From Sphingopyxis sp. OPL5 (GTDB taxonomy: Bacteria > Pseudomonadota > Alphaproteobacteria > Sphingomonadales > Sphingomonadaceae), in assembly GCF_003797775.2 (NCBI RefSeq), contig NZ_CP060725.1:2536001-2600000 (forward strand): a stretch of DNA of 64,000 bases, given 5' to 3'. The notes below the pieces were generated by a model that saw nothing but the letters and a program-made list of their open reading frames with translations, was not told the origin of the DNA and did no database searches. Position 1 is the stretch's first letter, and every line of letters begins with the position of its first letter. A program made the translations under genes and the position numbers. Positions 35,065 to 43,470 of this stretch are shown here, piece by piece.

Positions 35065-36936
35065 ATGCAGATAGACAGGCGTCGTTTCGTGGCTGGTGCA
35101 TTGGGCGGAGGGACCGCGGCCGCGCTCGCACCCTGGTTTCCGGCCTGGGCGCAATCGGTGTCGCCCGGCATCGTCGCCCCGCTCCCTACGGTATCGGGCA
35201 ATGACATCACCCTTCGCATCGCGCGCCAGACGATGCGGATCGACGGCAAGGTCAGCCGCGCGATCGGGATCAACGGAACGGTGCCTGCGCCGCTCGTCCG
35301 CCTCAAGGAGGGTCAGACCGCGCGCCTGACCGTCGTCAACGATCTTGACGAGGACAGCTCGATTCACTGGCATGGACTGATCCTGCCCTTCCAGATGGAC
35401 GGCGTTCCCGGCGTCAGCTTCCCCGGCATTAAGCCGCGCTCGCAGTTCGTTTACGAGTTTCCGGTCGTCCAGTCGGGGACCTATTGGTATCACAGCCATT
35501 CGGGCCTGCAGGAACAGCTCGGCCATTATGGACCGATCGTGATCGATCCCGCGGGCGCCGATCCGATCGGCTATGACCGCGAGCATGTCGTCGTCCTCTC
35601 CGATCACAGCCAATTGTCGCCTGAGGCGATCTTCCGCAAGCTGAAGGTCAATCCCGGCCATTTCAACATGCAGCGCCAGACGCTCTCGGGCCTGCTCGCC
35701 GGCAAGGACCAGCCGCTCGCGGAACGCATCGACTGGGGCAAGATGCGCATGGATCCGACCGATGTTGCCGACGTCAACGGATCGACCTACAGCTTCCTCG
35801 TCAATGGCCATGGCCCGCGCGACAATTGGACCGCGCTCTTCAATCCCGGCGAGCGGGTGCGCCTGCGGATCGTCAACGCATCGGCGATGACGATCTTCAA
35901 TGTCCGCATCCCGGGACTCAGGATGACCGTCGTGCAGGCCGATGGCCTCAACGTCGTGCCGACCGAGATCGACGAATTCCAGATCGCCGTCGCCGAAACC
36001 TATGATGTCATCGTGACGCCGGTCGAGGACCGCGCCTATACATTTGTCGCCGAGGCGAACGATCGATCGGGCATGGGCCGCGCCACGCTGGCGCCGCGCG
36101 CCGGCATGGCCGCCGAGGTCCCGCCGCTGCGCGAGCGACCGCTCGCGACGATGAAGGACATGGGCATGGGCGACATGTCGGGCGGCGCGATGGCAGGGAT
36201 GGCCCATTCGGGCGGCGCGATGGCAGGGATGGCCCATTCGGGCGGCGGCGACATGGGCGCGATGCCGATGCCCGCGGGCGATCCCGCCTGCGCCCCCGAA
36301 CATGCCAAGATGGGTCATTGCACCCCCGCAGGCGAAGGCGGTGCAATGGCGGGCATGGATCATGGATCGGGCGGCATGCAGCACAGCATGCGCGACTTCA
36401 GCGTCGCGCCGCAGGTCAAGCGCGATCCCAGCGTCCAGACGATCTCGCCGATGCCGACCGACCGTATGGGCGAACCGGGGCAGGGCCTCGACAATGTCGC
36501 GCACAAGGTGCTGACCTATCACGACCTCGTCGCGCTTGAGCGCAATCCCGATGTGCGCGCCGCCTCGCGCTCGCTCGACATCCATCTGACCGGCAATATG
36601 GAACGCTTCATGTGGTCGTTCGACGGCGTGAAAATGTCCGACCATCACGAGCCGATCCCGTTCATCGAAGGCGAGCGGGTGCGGATCAACCTGATCAACG
36701 ATTCGATGATGAGTCACCCGATTCACCTGCACGGGCATTTTTTCGAACTGGTCACGGGCAAGGGCGATCGCTCGCCGCGCAAGCACACCGTGCTCGTCCA
36801 GCCGGGCGGCACCGCGAGTTTCGATTTCACCGCCGATGCGCTCGGCGACTGGGCGTTCCACTGCCACCTTCTCTACCATATGCACGCCGGGATGATGCGT
36901 GTCGTGAGCGTCCGCCCGAAGGGAGACGCAGCGTGA
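35065..36936 (+). CDS. copA: CopA multicopper oxidase (periplasmic Cu(I) oxidase)
   Basis: A 623-residue multicopper oxidase exported by Tat (DRRRFVAGALGGG). Copper ligands are in SSIHWHG, TYWYHSHSG, MMSHPIHLHGHFFEL and the type-1 site HCHLLYHMHAGM. The region 363-445 between domains 2 and 3 is rich in Met and His (MKDMGMGDM, GGAMAGMAHS twice) and holds CAPEHAKMGHCTP at 409-421. Oxidises Cu(I) to Cu(II) and binds copper in the periplasm. Overlaps copB by 4 bp. Probably under the cnrH-like sigma factor. Confidence 0.96.
   Translation: MQIDRRRFVAGALGGGTAAALAPWFPAWAQSVSPGIVAPLPTVSGNDITLRIARQTMRIDGKVSRAIGINGTVPAPLVRLKEGQTARLTVVNDLDEDSSIHWHGLILPFQMDGVPGVSFPGIKPRSQFVYEFPVVQSGTYWYHSHSGLQEQLGHYGPIVIDPAGADPIGYDREHVVVLSDHSQLSPEAIFRKLKVNPGHFNMQRQTLSGLLAGKDQPLAERIDWGKMRMDPTDVADVNGSTYSFLVNGHGPRDNWTALFNPGERVRLRIVNASAMTIFNVRIPGLRMTVVQADGLNVVPTEIDEFQIAVAETYDVIVTPVEDRAYTFVAEANDRSGMGRATLAPRAGMAAEVPPLRERPLATMKDMGMGDMSGGAMAGMAHSGGAMAGMAHSGGGDMGAMPMPAGDPACAPEHAKMGHCTPAGEGGAMAGMDHGSGGMQHSMRDFSVAPQVKRDPSVQTISPMPTDRMGEPGQGLDNVAHKVLTYHDLVALERNPDVRAASRSLDIHLTGNMERFMWSFDGVKMSDHHEPIPFIEGERVRINLINDSMMSHPIHLHGHFFELVTGKGDRSPRKHTVLVQPGGTASFDFTADALGDWAFHCHLLYHMHAGMMRVVSVRPKGDAA
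36181..36240 (+). repeat. Perfect 30-bp tandem duplication in copA
   Basis: Two identical 30-bp units (36181-36210 and 36211-36240) encode GGAMAGMAHS twice in the Met/His-rich linker of CopA. The absence of any silent change indicates a recent, slippage-prone duplication that adds putative copper ligands. Confidence 0.9.
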
Positions 36937-38117
36937 TCCGTATCGCCTATCTCCTGTCGGGCATCGCGCCGCTGATGCTCGCAGCCCCCGCCATGGCGCA
37001 GCCGATGGACCATTCGATGCACGGGTCCGCGCCCGCGCCCTCGCCCACGCCTGCCCCGGCGACGCAGCCCGCGCCCGAAGCACCCGCTGAAGGGTCGGCG
37101 GAGCCGATGGACCATGGCGCGATGGAACGCATGGACATGGCGCCCGAGGCTTCCACCTGCGCACCCGAACATGCGGCGATGGGGCATTGTACGCCCGAGC
37201 CGGCGGCGTCCGACATGGGCGCGATGGATCATGCTGTGCAGCCGGCGTCCGATCCCGATTGTCCGCCCGAACATGCCCAAATGGGGCATTGCACCCCGAA
37301 GGGCGCAGCATCGGAGCCCATGGCCGGTATGGAAGGCATGCAGGCGGCGAGCAGCGCCAGCGGCACCGACCTGCCGCCGGGCGATGCCGCCGCACCCGCG
37401 CCGCCCGGCGACTGGTATGCCGATCGTATCTACCCCAAGGCCGCAATGGACCACTCGCGCCACGAGATGATGAAGGAGAATGGGGCGCAGACCATCGCCT
37501 TCATCAGCTTCAATCTCGCCGAATATCAGGCGCGCAAGGGCCGCGATGGTTTCCGCTGGGATGGCGAAGCCTGGTACGGCGGAGATATCAACCGGCTGAC
37601 CATCAAGAGCGAAGGCGAGGGCGTCTTCGGCGAGGGCATCGAAGGCGGCGAAGTGCAGGCGCTCTACAGCCGCGCCATCGGCCCCTATTTCAATGCCCAG
37701 GCCGGTGTCCGGCAGGACTTCGGACCGGGTCCCGATCGCACCTATGCGACGATCGGCTTCGAGGGATTGGCCCCCTATTGGTTCGAAGTCGAGGGGGCTC
37801 TCTTCCTTTCGACCAAGGGCGATCTGCTCGGCCGTTTCGAGGGCTATTACGACCAGCGCCTTACCCAGAAGCTGATTCTCCAGCCGATGGCCGAATTCAA
37901 TCTGGCCGCGCAGGACATTCCCGAGAGCGGCATCGGCTCCGGCCTGTCCGACGTCGAACTCGGGCTTCGTCTGCGGTATGAAGTCGTCAAAGAATTCGCA
38001 CCCTATATCGGGGTCGAGTGGGCCCGCAAAGTTGGCGATACCGCTCGCTTTGCGCGGGCCGCGGGCGACGATCCGAACAGTGTCAGCTTCGTCGCGGGGG
38101 TGCGCGTCTGGTTCTAG
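36933..38117 (+). CDS. copB: CopB outer-membrane copper resistance protein
   Basis: A 394-residue CopB. It starts at GTG 36933 within the copA stop (GTGA). A signal peptide (ends AMAQP, residue 23) is followed by a long low-complexity Met/His/Pro region to about residue 150, with CAPEHAAMGHCTP (76-88) and CPPEHAQMGHCTP (110-122). The C-terminal 240 residues are the CopB outer-membrane beta-barrel (DWYADRIYPKAAMDHSRHEM, ending VAGVRVWF). Sequesters or controls copper at the outer membrane and works with CopA. Confidence 0.95.
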   Translation: MIRIAYLLSGIAPLMLAAPAMAQPMDHSMHGSAPAPSPTPAPATQPAPEAPAEGSAEPMDHGAMERMDMAPEASTCAPEHAAMGHCTPEPAASDMGAMDHAVQPASDPDCPPEHAQMGHCTPKGAASEPMAGMEGMQAASSASGTDLPPGDAAAPAPPGDWYADRIYPKAAMDHSRHEMMKENGAQTIAFISFNLAEYQARKGRDGFRWDGEAWYGGDINRLTIKSEGEGVFGEGIEGGEVQALYSRAIGPYFNAQAGVRQDFGPGPDRTYATIGFEGLAPYWFEVEGALFLSTKGDLLGRFEGYYDQRLTQKLILQPMAEFNLAAQDIPESGIGSGLSDVELGLRLRYEVVKEFAPYIGVEWARKVGDTARFARAAGDDPNSVSFVAGVRVWF

Positions 38118-38149
38118 CTGCGGGGCGGCGAAATGGCAGGAGAAACGGG

Positions 38150-38593
38150 ATGAAACCGGCTTATCGCAGTCTCGCGTGGCAAACGCTCGCCGGCGGCGTC
38201 ATCATGTATCTGGTGATGTTCGTGATGATCGACCGTCTGTCGAGCTTCTACAACAATCTCAACATGCTCTACATGACGCTGATGATGGTGGCGCCGATGG
38301 TCGTCCTGATGGTCATCGCCATGCCCGACATGTTTCCCGACAAGCGCCGCAACGCTCTCCTTCTCGGCGGCGCCGCGCTGGCTTTCGTCGGCAGCTTCGC
38401 TTTTATCCGCAACCAGACCACCATCGACGACACGGCTTTCCTGCGATCGATGATCCCGCATCACTCGGGCGCCATCCTCATGTGCGAGCAGGCAAGCCTC
38501 TCTGACCCGGAAGTGCGGGCCCTGTGCCGCGGCATCATCGCCGGGCAAAAACAGGAAATCGACCAGATGAAGCGGATTTTGGAGCGGAAATGA
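38150..38593 (+). CDS. DUF305-domain membrane protein
   Basis: A 147-residue protein with three membrane helices (residues 10-30, 42-60, 70-87) and a C-terminal DUF305 segment, FLRSMIPHHSGAILMCEQAS and ALCRGIIAGQKQEIDQMKRI. The MIPHH-x4-M and E-x-x-QM residues are the usual metal-ligand pattern of copper-locus DUF305 proteins. Start 38150 has AGGAG 7 bases upstream. Ends in an ATGA overlap with the next gene. Confidence 0.85.
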   Translation: MKPAYRSLAWQTLAGGVIMYLVMFVMIDRLSSFYNNLNMLYMTLMMVAPMVVLMVIAMPDMFPDKRRNALLLGGAALAFVGSFAFIRNQTTIDDTAFLRSMIPHHSGAILMCEQASLSDPEVRALCRGIIAGQKQEIDQMKRILERK

Positions 38594-39105
38594 CCATCGG
38601 TTCGTGTTGCAGCCGCCGAAGCCTGTTCGGGCTGATCCTGGGAGGCGGCGCGGTTCTGGCAGGCTGCGATAGAAAGGCACCGGCCGGACGCGCAACGACC
38701 GATCGGTCAAAAGCGCCGGCCGCACCCGATGACAAGGCGCTTCTCGTCTACCGCGATCCCGAGTGCGGTTGCTGCGAGGCATGGGCGGACATCGCGCGCG
38801 GGGCAGGCTATGCCGTCACGGTCGAGAACCGCTCCGACATGTCCGCGGTCAAGGCCCGCTTCGGGGTGCCGCAGGACCTGGCCTCGTGCCACACCGCCAT
38901 CGTTGCAGGCTATGCCATCGAAGGCCATGTGCCGATAGCCCAGATCGCGCGGCTCCTCCGCGACAAGCCGTGCGGCATCGTCGGCATCGCCGTACCGGGC
39001 ATGCCGCGCGGCTCGCCAGGGATGGAAATGCCTGACGGGAGCAAGGACGCATTCGACGTGCTCGCCTTCGACCGCGCTGGCGAGATTTCAGTATTTCCCG
39101 CGTAG
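38590..39105 (+). CDS. DUF411 metal-binding lipoprotein-like protein
   Basis: A 171-residue DUF411 protein. The leader has RRSLFGLILGGGAVLAGC (twin Arg and lipobox, Cys26), so it is exported and perhaps lipid-anchored. The core motif YRDPECGCCEAW carries three cysteines, with further Cys in ASCHTAIV and DKPCGIVG and a final MPRGSPGMEMPDG loop, all typical of DUF411 copper-locus proteins. Probably binds copper in the periplasm. Coupled to the DUF305 gene by ATGA overlap. Confidence 0.88.
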   Translation: MTIGSCCSRRSLFGLILGGGAVLAGCDRKAPAGRATTDRSKAPAAPDDKALLVYRDPECGCCEAWADIARGAGYAVTVENRSDMSAVKARFGVPQDLASCHTAIVAGYAIEGHVPIAQIARLLRDKPCGIVGIAVPGMPRGSPGMEMPDGSKDAFDVLAFDRAGEISVFPA

Positions 39106-39314
39106 AGGATGCGTCGTCGATCCTGCGGTTTGCGATTCTCGAAAAAAAATTGCTCGAAGGTGAGGGGTGGTCGCTTGGCGTGCGTATTATAGAGACCGAC
39201 TATGCGCCCGAGATTCCGAGTTAACATATTGATCTTCAACGTAATTTTCTATTGACCTGTATATACATTTGATGCTCTCTGCGGTGGGTAACGCAACCAA
39301 AAGGGGGTTTCGCG

Positions 39315-42017
39315 ATGAAGATCAGGACAGTTTTGCTTGCCGGCGCAGCAGTTTGTGCAGGCATTTCGGCACCGGCGCTCGCGCAGACCGAGTCGGCGCC
39401 TCAGGCAGGCGCGGATAGCGCCAGCAGCGGCAACGACATCGTCGTCACCGGATCGCGCATCCGCCGCCAGGATCTCGCGGGCGTCGGCCCGGCCACGGTC
39501 GTCTCCGCCGAGCAGATCGAAAACACCGGCGTCGTCAACATCGAGACCGTGCTCCAGCGTCTTCCCGCCAATGCGGGCTTCGCGGGCAACCAGACCTCGG
39601 CCTATTGGGCGAACAATGGCTATGGCACCGCGCAGGTCAATCTCCGCGGCCTCGGTATCAAGCGCACGCTCGTGCTGCTCAATGGTCGCCGTCTGGTCGC
39701 GGGCGGCACCGGCGCCAACTCGTCGCCCGACCTCAACATGATCCCGGTCGCAGCGCTCGCACGCACCGATGTCCTCAAGGACGGCGCCTCGGCGATCTAC
39801 GGCGCCGACGCGATGGCGGGCGTCGTCAACCTCGTGACCCGCACCGACTATGAAGGTCTCGGCCTGAGCGTCCGCCAGGGCATTACCGAAAAGGGCGACG
39901 GCTCGGATTTCACCGCCGACCTGCTCTGGGGCATTCGCAACGATCGCGGCGGCTTCATGGCGGCGGTGACCTATCAGAAGACCAAGGCGGTCAATATGGC
40001 CTCGCGCGCACCCTGCTCGCTTGCCGAAACCACGCCGGGTACGCTTGGCTGCGTCAACAGCGCCTCGACGATCGGCGGCCGCGCGGTGCTACCGAACGGT
40101 CAGCAGATCAATTTCAACCAGGTGCTGGGCGGCAACGGCAACTTCTTCGAGCCGTACAGCGCCGCGAAGCATAATTTCAATTCGAACCCGTTCCTCAATG
40201 CGGTGAGCCCGGTCGAACGCGTCAGCACGGCCTTCTTCGCCGACTATGACCTCACCGACGATATCGAGGCGTTCGGCGAGTTCCTGTACACCTTCCGCAA
40301 GTCGAACCAGATCGCGACGCCGGGAACGCTGCGCAATCTCTCGATTGCGGCGAGCAATCCGACCAACCCGACGGGGCAGAATATCGTCCTCATCCAGCGC
40401 CGCCTCGCCGAGCCGGGTCCGCGCCAGTTCTTCCAGGAAACCGACACCTGGCAGGGCACGTTCGGCGTAAGGGGCAAGCTGTCGAACAATTGGGGCTGGG
40501 AAGTCGCCGGCGCGTTCGGCCGCAACACAGCGGTCGACGGCTCGACCAACATCGCCAATCTCGAGCGCGTCGCCAATACGCTCGATACCAGCAAGTGCAG
40601 CCTCGCCGCGGGGGCGACGATCCCGTGCGCCGATTATCTCGGCTTTGGCGACCTGACGCCCGAGGTTCTCGACTATATCCTGTTCACCTCGCGCGACCGC
40701 GGCGGCAACGAGCTGGCGACGGTGACGGCAGACCTGAACGGCGACCTGTTCAAGCTGCCCGCGGGGCCCGTCTCGTTCGCGGCGGGCGTGGTCTATCGCA
40801 AGGAGAAAGGCTGGCGCGATCCCGATCCGCTGACCGTGCTCGGTATCGCCAACACCAATCAGCAAAGCCCGATTTCGGGGACGAGCGTCGCCAAGGAAGC
40901 CTATCTCGAACTGTCGGTGCCGATCCTCGCCGACAAGCCTTTCTTCGAGGCGCTGACGCTCGACGGGGCGGTGCGCTATTCCGACTATGACCTGTTCGGC
41001 AGCGACTGGAATTACAAGGCGAGCCTCGACTGGATGATCAGCGACAGCTTCCGCCTCCGCGGCACCTATGGCACGGGTTTCCGCATCCCGAACGTGCCCG
41101 AACTGTTCGGCGGCGTGTCCGAAGGCAATTTGACGACCACCGATCCCTGCTCGCGCTACTCGACGAGCGGCAATGCGGGGCTGATCGCCAATTGTCAGGC
41201 GTCGGGCGTCCCCGCAAATTATGTCCAGCTCGGCACGACCATTCTCACCACCGTTGGTGGCAATGAGGATCTGAAGCCCGAAAGCTCGACGACCTGGACC
41301 GTCGGCACGGTCGTAACGCCCAAGGGCCTGATCCCGGGCCTATCGCTCACTGCCGATTGGTTCGACATCAAGATCAAGGACGCGATCCGCGCGATTCCGG
41401 GCTCGACGAAGCTTGCCATTTGTTATGCCAGCGCGAACCTGTCGCATCCCTTCTGCGATGATTTCACACGCAGCCCGCTGACGGGCGAGGTGACCTTCCT
41501 CTCCGCTCAGCCGATCAACACCGGTCGCGAGGAGATGAACGGCCTCGATCTAGGGCTCGTCTATGCGGGGGGCATCGGCAGCGTGAACATCTCGCTCGAC
41601 GTCAACCTCACCTATCTCAACAAATATGTCGTCCTGCCCTTCCCGGGCGGCGCGCCGATCGATTTCGACGGCTTCATCGGCGGCGGCAACGGCGGCTACC
41701 CGAAATGGCGTGGCTATGGCGTGCTGACCGCCGAGAAAGACGGCGTCAGCGCGACCTGGTCGACCCAGTGGATCGGCAAGGCGACCGACTTCAATGCGGC
41801 ACCCGGCGAAATCGGCTACAGCACGCCGAATGTCTTCTACCACAATCTCCAGGTCGCGTTCGAGATCGACGAGAAGACACGCTTCCAGGTCGGCGTCGAC
41901 AATCTTTTCGATCGCAAGGCGCCCTATATCCAGAGCTTCACCGATGCGAACACCGACACGATGACCTACGACCTGCTCGGACGGCGCTTCTACGTCGGCT
42001 TCCGCACCGCGTTCTGA
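39315..42017 (+). CDS. Large TonB-dependent receptor
   Basis: A 900-residue TonB receptor. Signal peptide ends APALAQT (residue 24); the TonB box region is NDIVVTGSRIRRQDL; the plug contains LRGLGIKRTLVLLNGRRLVA and DVLKDGASAIYGADAMAGVV; the barrel ends YVGFRTAF. The wide extracellular loops hold paired Cys (APCSLAETTPGTLGC, SKCSLAAGATIPC). It has its own 209-bp upstream gap with AT-rich promoter-like sequence (39225-39275). Followed by two PepSY proteins, a combination used for ferric-siderophore import and reductive release; here it adjoins copper genes. Confidence 0.92.
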   Translation: MKIRTVLLAGAAVCAGISAPALAQTESAPQAGADSASSGNDIVVTGSRIRRQDLAGVGPATVVSAEQIENTGVVNIETVLQRLPANAGFAGNQTSAYWANNGYGTAQVNLRGLGIKRTLVLLNGRRLVAGGTGANSSPDLNMIPVAALARTDVLKDGASAIYGADAMAGVVNLVTRTDYEGLGLSVRQGITEKGDGSDFTADLLWGIRNDRGGFMAAVTYQKTKAVNMASRAPCSLAETTPGTLGCVNSASTIGGRAVLPNGQQINFNQVLGGNGNFFEPYSAAKHNFNSNPFLNAVSPVERVSTAFFADYDLTDDIEAFGEFLYTFRKSNQIATPGTLRNLSIAASNPTNPTGQNIVLIQRRLAEPGPRQFFQETDTWQGTFGVRGKLSNNWGWEVAGAFGRNTAVDGSTNIANLERVANTLDTSKCSLAAGATIPCADYLGFGDLTPEVLDYILFTSRDRGGNELATVTADLNGDLFKLPAGPVSFAAGVVYRKEKGWRDPDPLTVLGIANTNQQSPISGTSVAKEAYLELSVPILADKPFFEALTLDGAVRYSDYDLFGSDWNYKASLDWMISDSFRLRGTYGTGFRIPNVPELFGGVSEGNLTTTDPCSRYSTSGNAGLIANCQASGVPANYVQLGTTILTTVGGNEDLKPESSTTWTVGTVVTPKGLIPGLSLTADWFDIKIKDAIRAIPGSTKLAICYASANLSHPFCDDFTRSPLTGEVTFLSAQPINTGREEMNGLDLGLVYAGGIGSVNISLDVNLTYLNKYVVLPFPGGAPIDFDGFIGGGNGGYPKWRGYGVLTAEKDGVSATWSTQWIGKATDFNAAPGEIGYSTPNVFYHNLQVAFEIDEKTRFQVGVDNLFDRKAPYIQSFTDANTDTMTYDLLGRRFYVGFRTAF

Positions 42018-42027
42018 GGGTAGCGGT

Positions 42028-42732
42028 ATGGCGATCCGTTGGCCGCTGCTTGTTCGGCGAACGCATAAATGGCTGGCGCTGGTGGTCGGCGTCCAGGCTT
42101 TGCTCTGGACACTGACCGGGTTTTACATGGTGGTCGTCCATATCGACACCATTCATGGCGATCATCTGGTGCGCTCCCCGGCGTCCCAGCCCTTCGACCT
42201 CGACGGCCTGGCAGCGCCGTCGCAGGTCGTCGCGGCTGCGCACGGCGTGTCCGAGCTTCGGCTCCAGCGCTTTTTCGGGTCGCCCGTGTGGCGCGCCGAG
42301 ACGCCCGAAGGCCCCCGGCTCTACGATGCCCGCTCGGGCGCGCCGCTGCCTGCCCTGACCGAGTCCCAGGTCCGCGCGCAGGCGCGGCGCATCTATACCG
42401 GTGACGGCAAGATTGTATCGGTGCGGCTGCTGACCAAGGCGCCGCAGGAGATGCAGTCGCGCAAGCCGCCTTATTGGCAAGTCGAGTTCGAGGGCTGGAA
42501 TCGCCCGACCCTCTATCTCTCTCCGCAGACCGGCGAACTGATTTCGCGCCGCCATGCCCTCTGGCGCGTCTTTGATTTCGCCTGGATGCTCCACATCATG
42601 GATTATGACGAGCGAACGGACGTCAACAATCCGCTGCTTCGTGTCGCCACATGGAGCGCCTTTGCCATGGCCCTGACCGGGGCATGGCTGCTGATCTGGT
42701 CGTTCAAGCGCCGCAAAGGGAAGAAGGCATGA
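42028..42732 (+). CDS. PepSY-domain membrane protein 1
   Basis: A 234-residue protein with an N-terminal membrane helix (HKWLALVVGVQALLWTLTGF), a periplasmic PepSY-type region and a C-terminal helix (VATWSAFAMALTGAWLLIWS) ending in basic residues. Conserved RTHKW and WMLHIMDY motifs are seen in PepSY/PiuB-type proteins next to TonB receptors, where a heme-linked ferric reductase role has been proposed. Starts 10 bp after the receptor. Confidence 0.85.
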   Translation: MAIRWPLLVRRTHKWLALVVGVQALLWTLTGFYMVVVHIDTIHGDHLVRSPASQPFDLDGLAAPSQVVAAAHGVSELRLQRFFGSPVWRAETPEGPRLYDARSGAPLPALTESQVRAQARRIYTGDGKIVSVRLLTKAPQEMQSRKPPYWQVEFEGWNRPTLYLSPQTGELISRRHALWRVFDFAWMLHIMDYDERTDVNNPLLRVATWSAFAMALTGAWLLIWSFKRRKGKKA

Positions 42733-43466
42733 AGAAGATTCGTCTCACCCCGCTTTTCTTCCGGCGCATCCACAAATGGGTCGGGCTGATCCTCGGGCTC
42801 CAGTTCCTGCTCTGGGCGCTCAGCGGCTCGGTCATGGCGCTGCTCGACAAGGACAAGGTCGGCGGCCACGGCAGCGGAATGTCGCATGCCCATCCGTTGC
42901 CCGCGGGCGAATATTATAACATCGCCGCCTTACCGCAGGGCGAGCCCATAACCGGCGTGGTGATGCGCGACCTTGGTGCTCAACCCATCTATGAACTCCG
43001 CACGCGGAAAGGCTTCCGGCTCGTCGATGCGACGAGCGGCGAGGTCGTTCGGGTCGACGAGGAAATGGCCCGCAGCGTCGCCTCGATGATGAACGAAGCG
43101 CCGATCCGCAAGGTCAGCGTGCTGGCGAAGCCGAATCTCGAAGCCCGCGATCATGAAGGCGCGATGTGGCGGGTCGATTTTGCCGATGCCGAGAATAGCA
43201 GCGCCTATGTTTCGCTCGACACCGCTCGCTTCCTTGTGATGCGCGGCGACACATGGCGAACGTGGGATTTCTTCTGGATGCTCCACAATATGGATTATGT
43301 GAACCGGAAGAGCTTCAACCATCCGCTGATCATCTTCGTTGCCTTCGGCGCCCTTTGGCTGTCGGGGACCGGCTTCTACCTGCTGTTCAAAAGCTTCAGC
43401 CGCGCCGATTTCCGCTGGCTGCGCCGCCGCCGCAAGCCCGTGGTGGTCACTCGAAGCGCCGCCTGA
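42729..43466 (+). CDS. PepSY-domain membrane protein 2
   Basis: A 245-residue paralogue of the preceding protein: RIHKWVGLILGLQFLLWALS helix, periplasmic PepSY region, WDFFWMLHNMDY, then a terminal helix (PLIIFVAFGALWLSGTGFYL) and a very basic tail. Starts ATGA in the previous stop. A HGSGMSHAHP loop after the first helix could bind metal. The two paralogues probably form a heterodimer handling cargo from the receptor. Confidence 0.85.
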   Translation: MKKIRLTPLFFRRIHKWVGLILGLQFLLWALSGSVMALLDKDKVGGHGSGMSHAHPLPAGEYYNIAALPQGEPITGVVMRDLGAQPIYELRTRKGFRLVDATSGEVVRVDEEMARSVASMMNEAPIRKVSVLAKPNLEARDHEGAMWRVDFADAENSSAYVSLDTARFLVMRGDTWRTWDFFWMLHNMDYVNRKSFNHPLIIFVAFGALWLSGTGFYLLFKSFSRADFRWLRRRRKPVVVTRSAA

Positions 43467-43470
43467 CGCG

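Noticed and set aside
36181-36240. CRISPR-like repeat
   Set aside because: Only two directly abutting units without spacers, in frame inside copA.
34876-37446. An 856-codon minus-strand frame opposite copA and copB
   Set aside because: Shadow of the coding strand; repeats in it (GHPCHRAARMGHPCHRAAR-like) are just the complement of the Met/His repeats.
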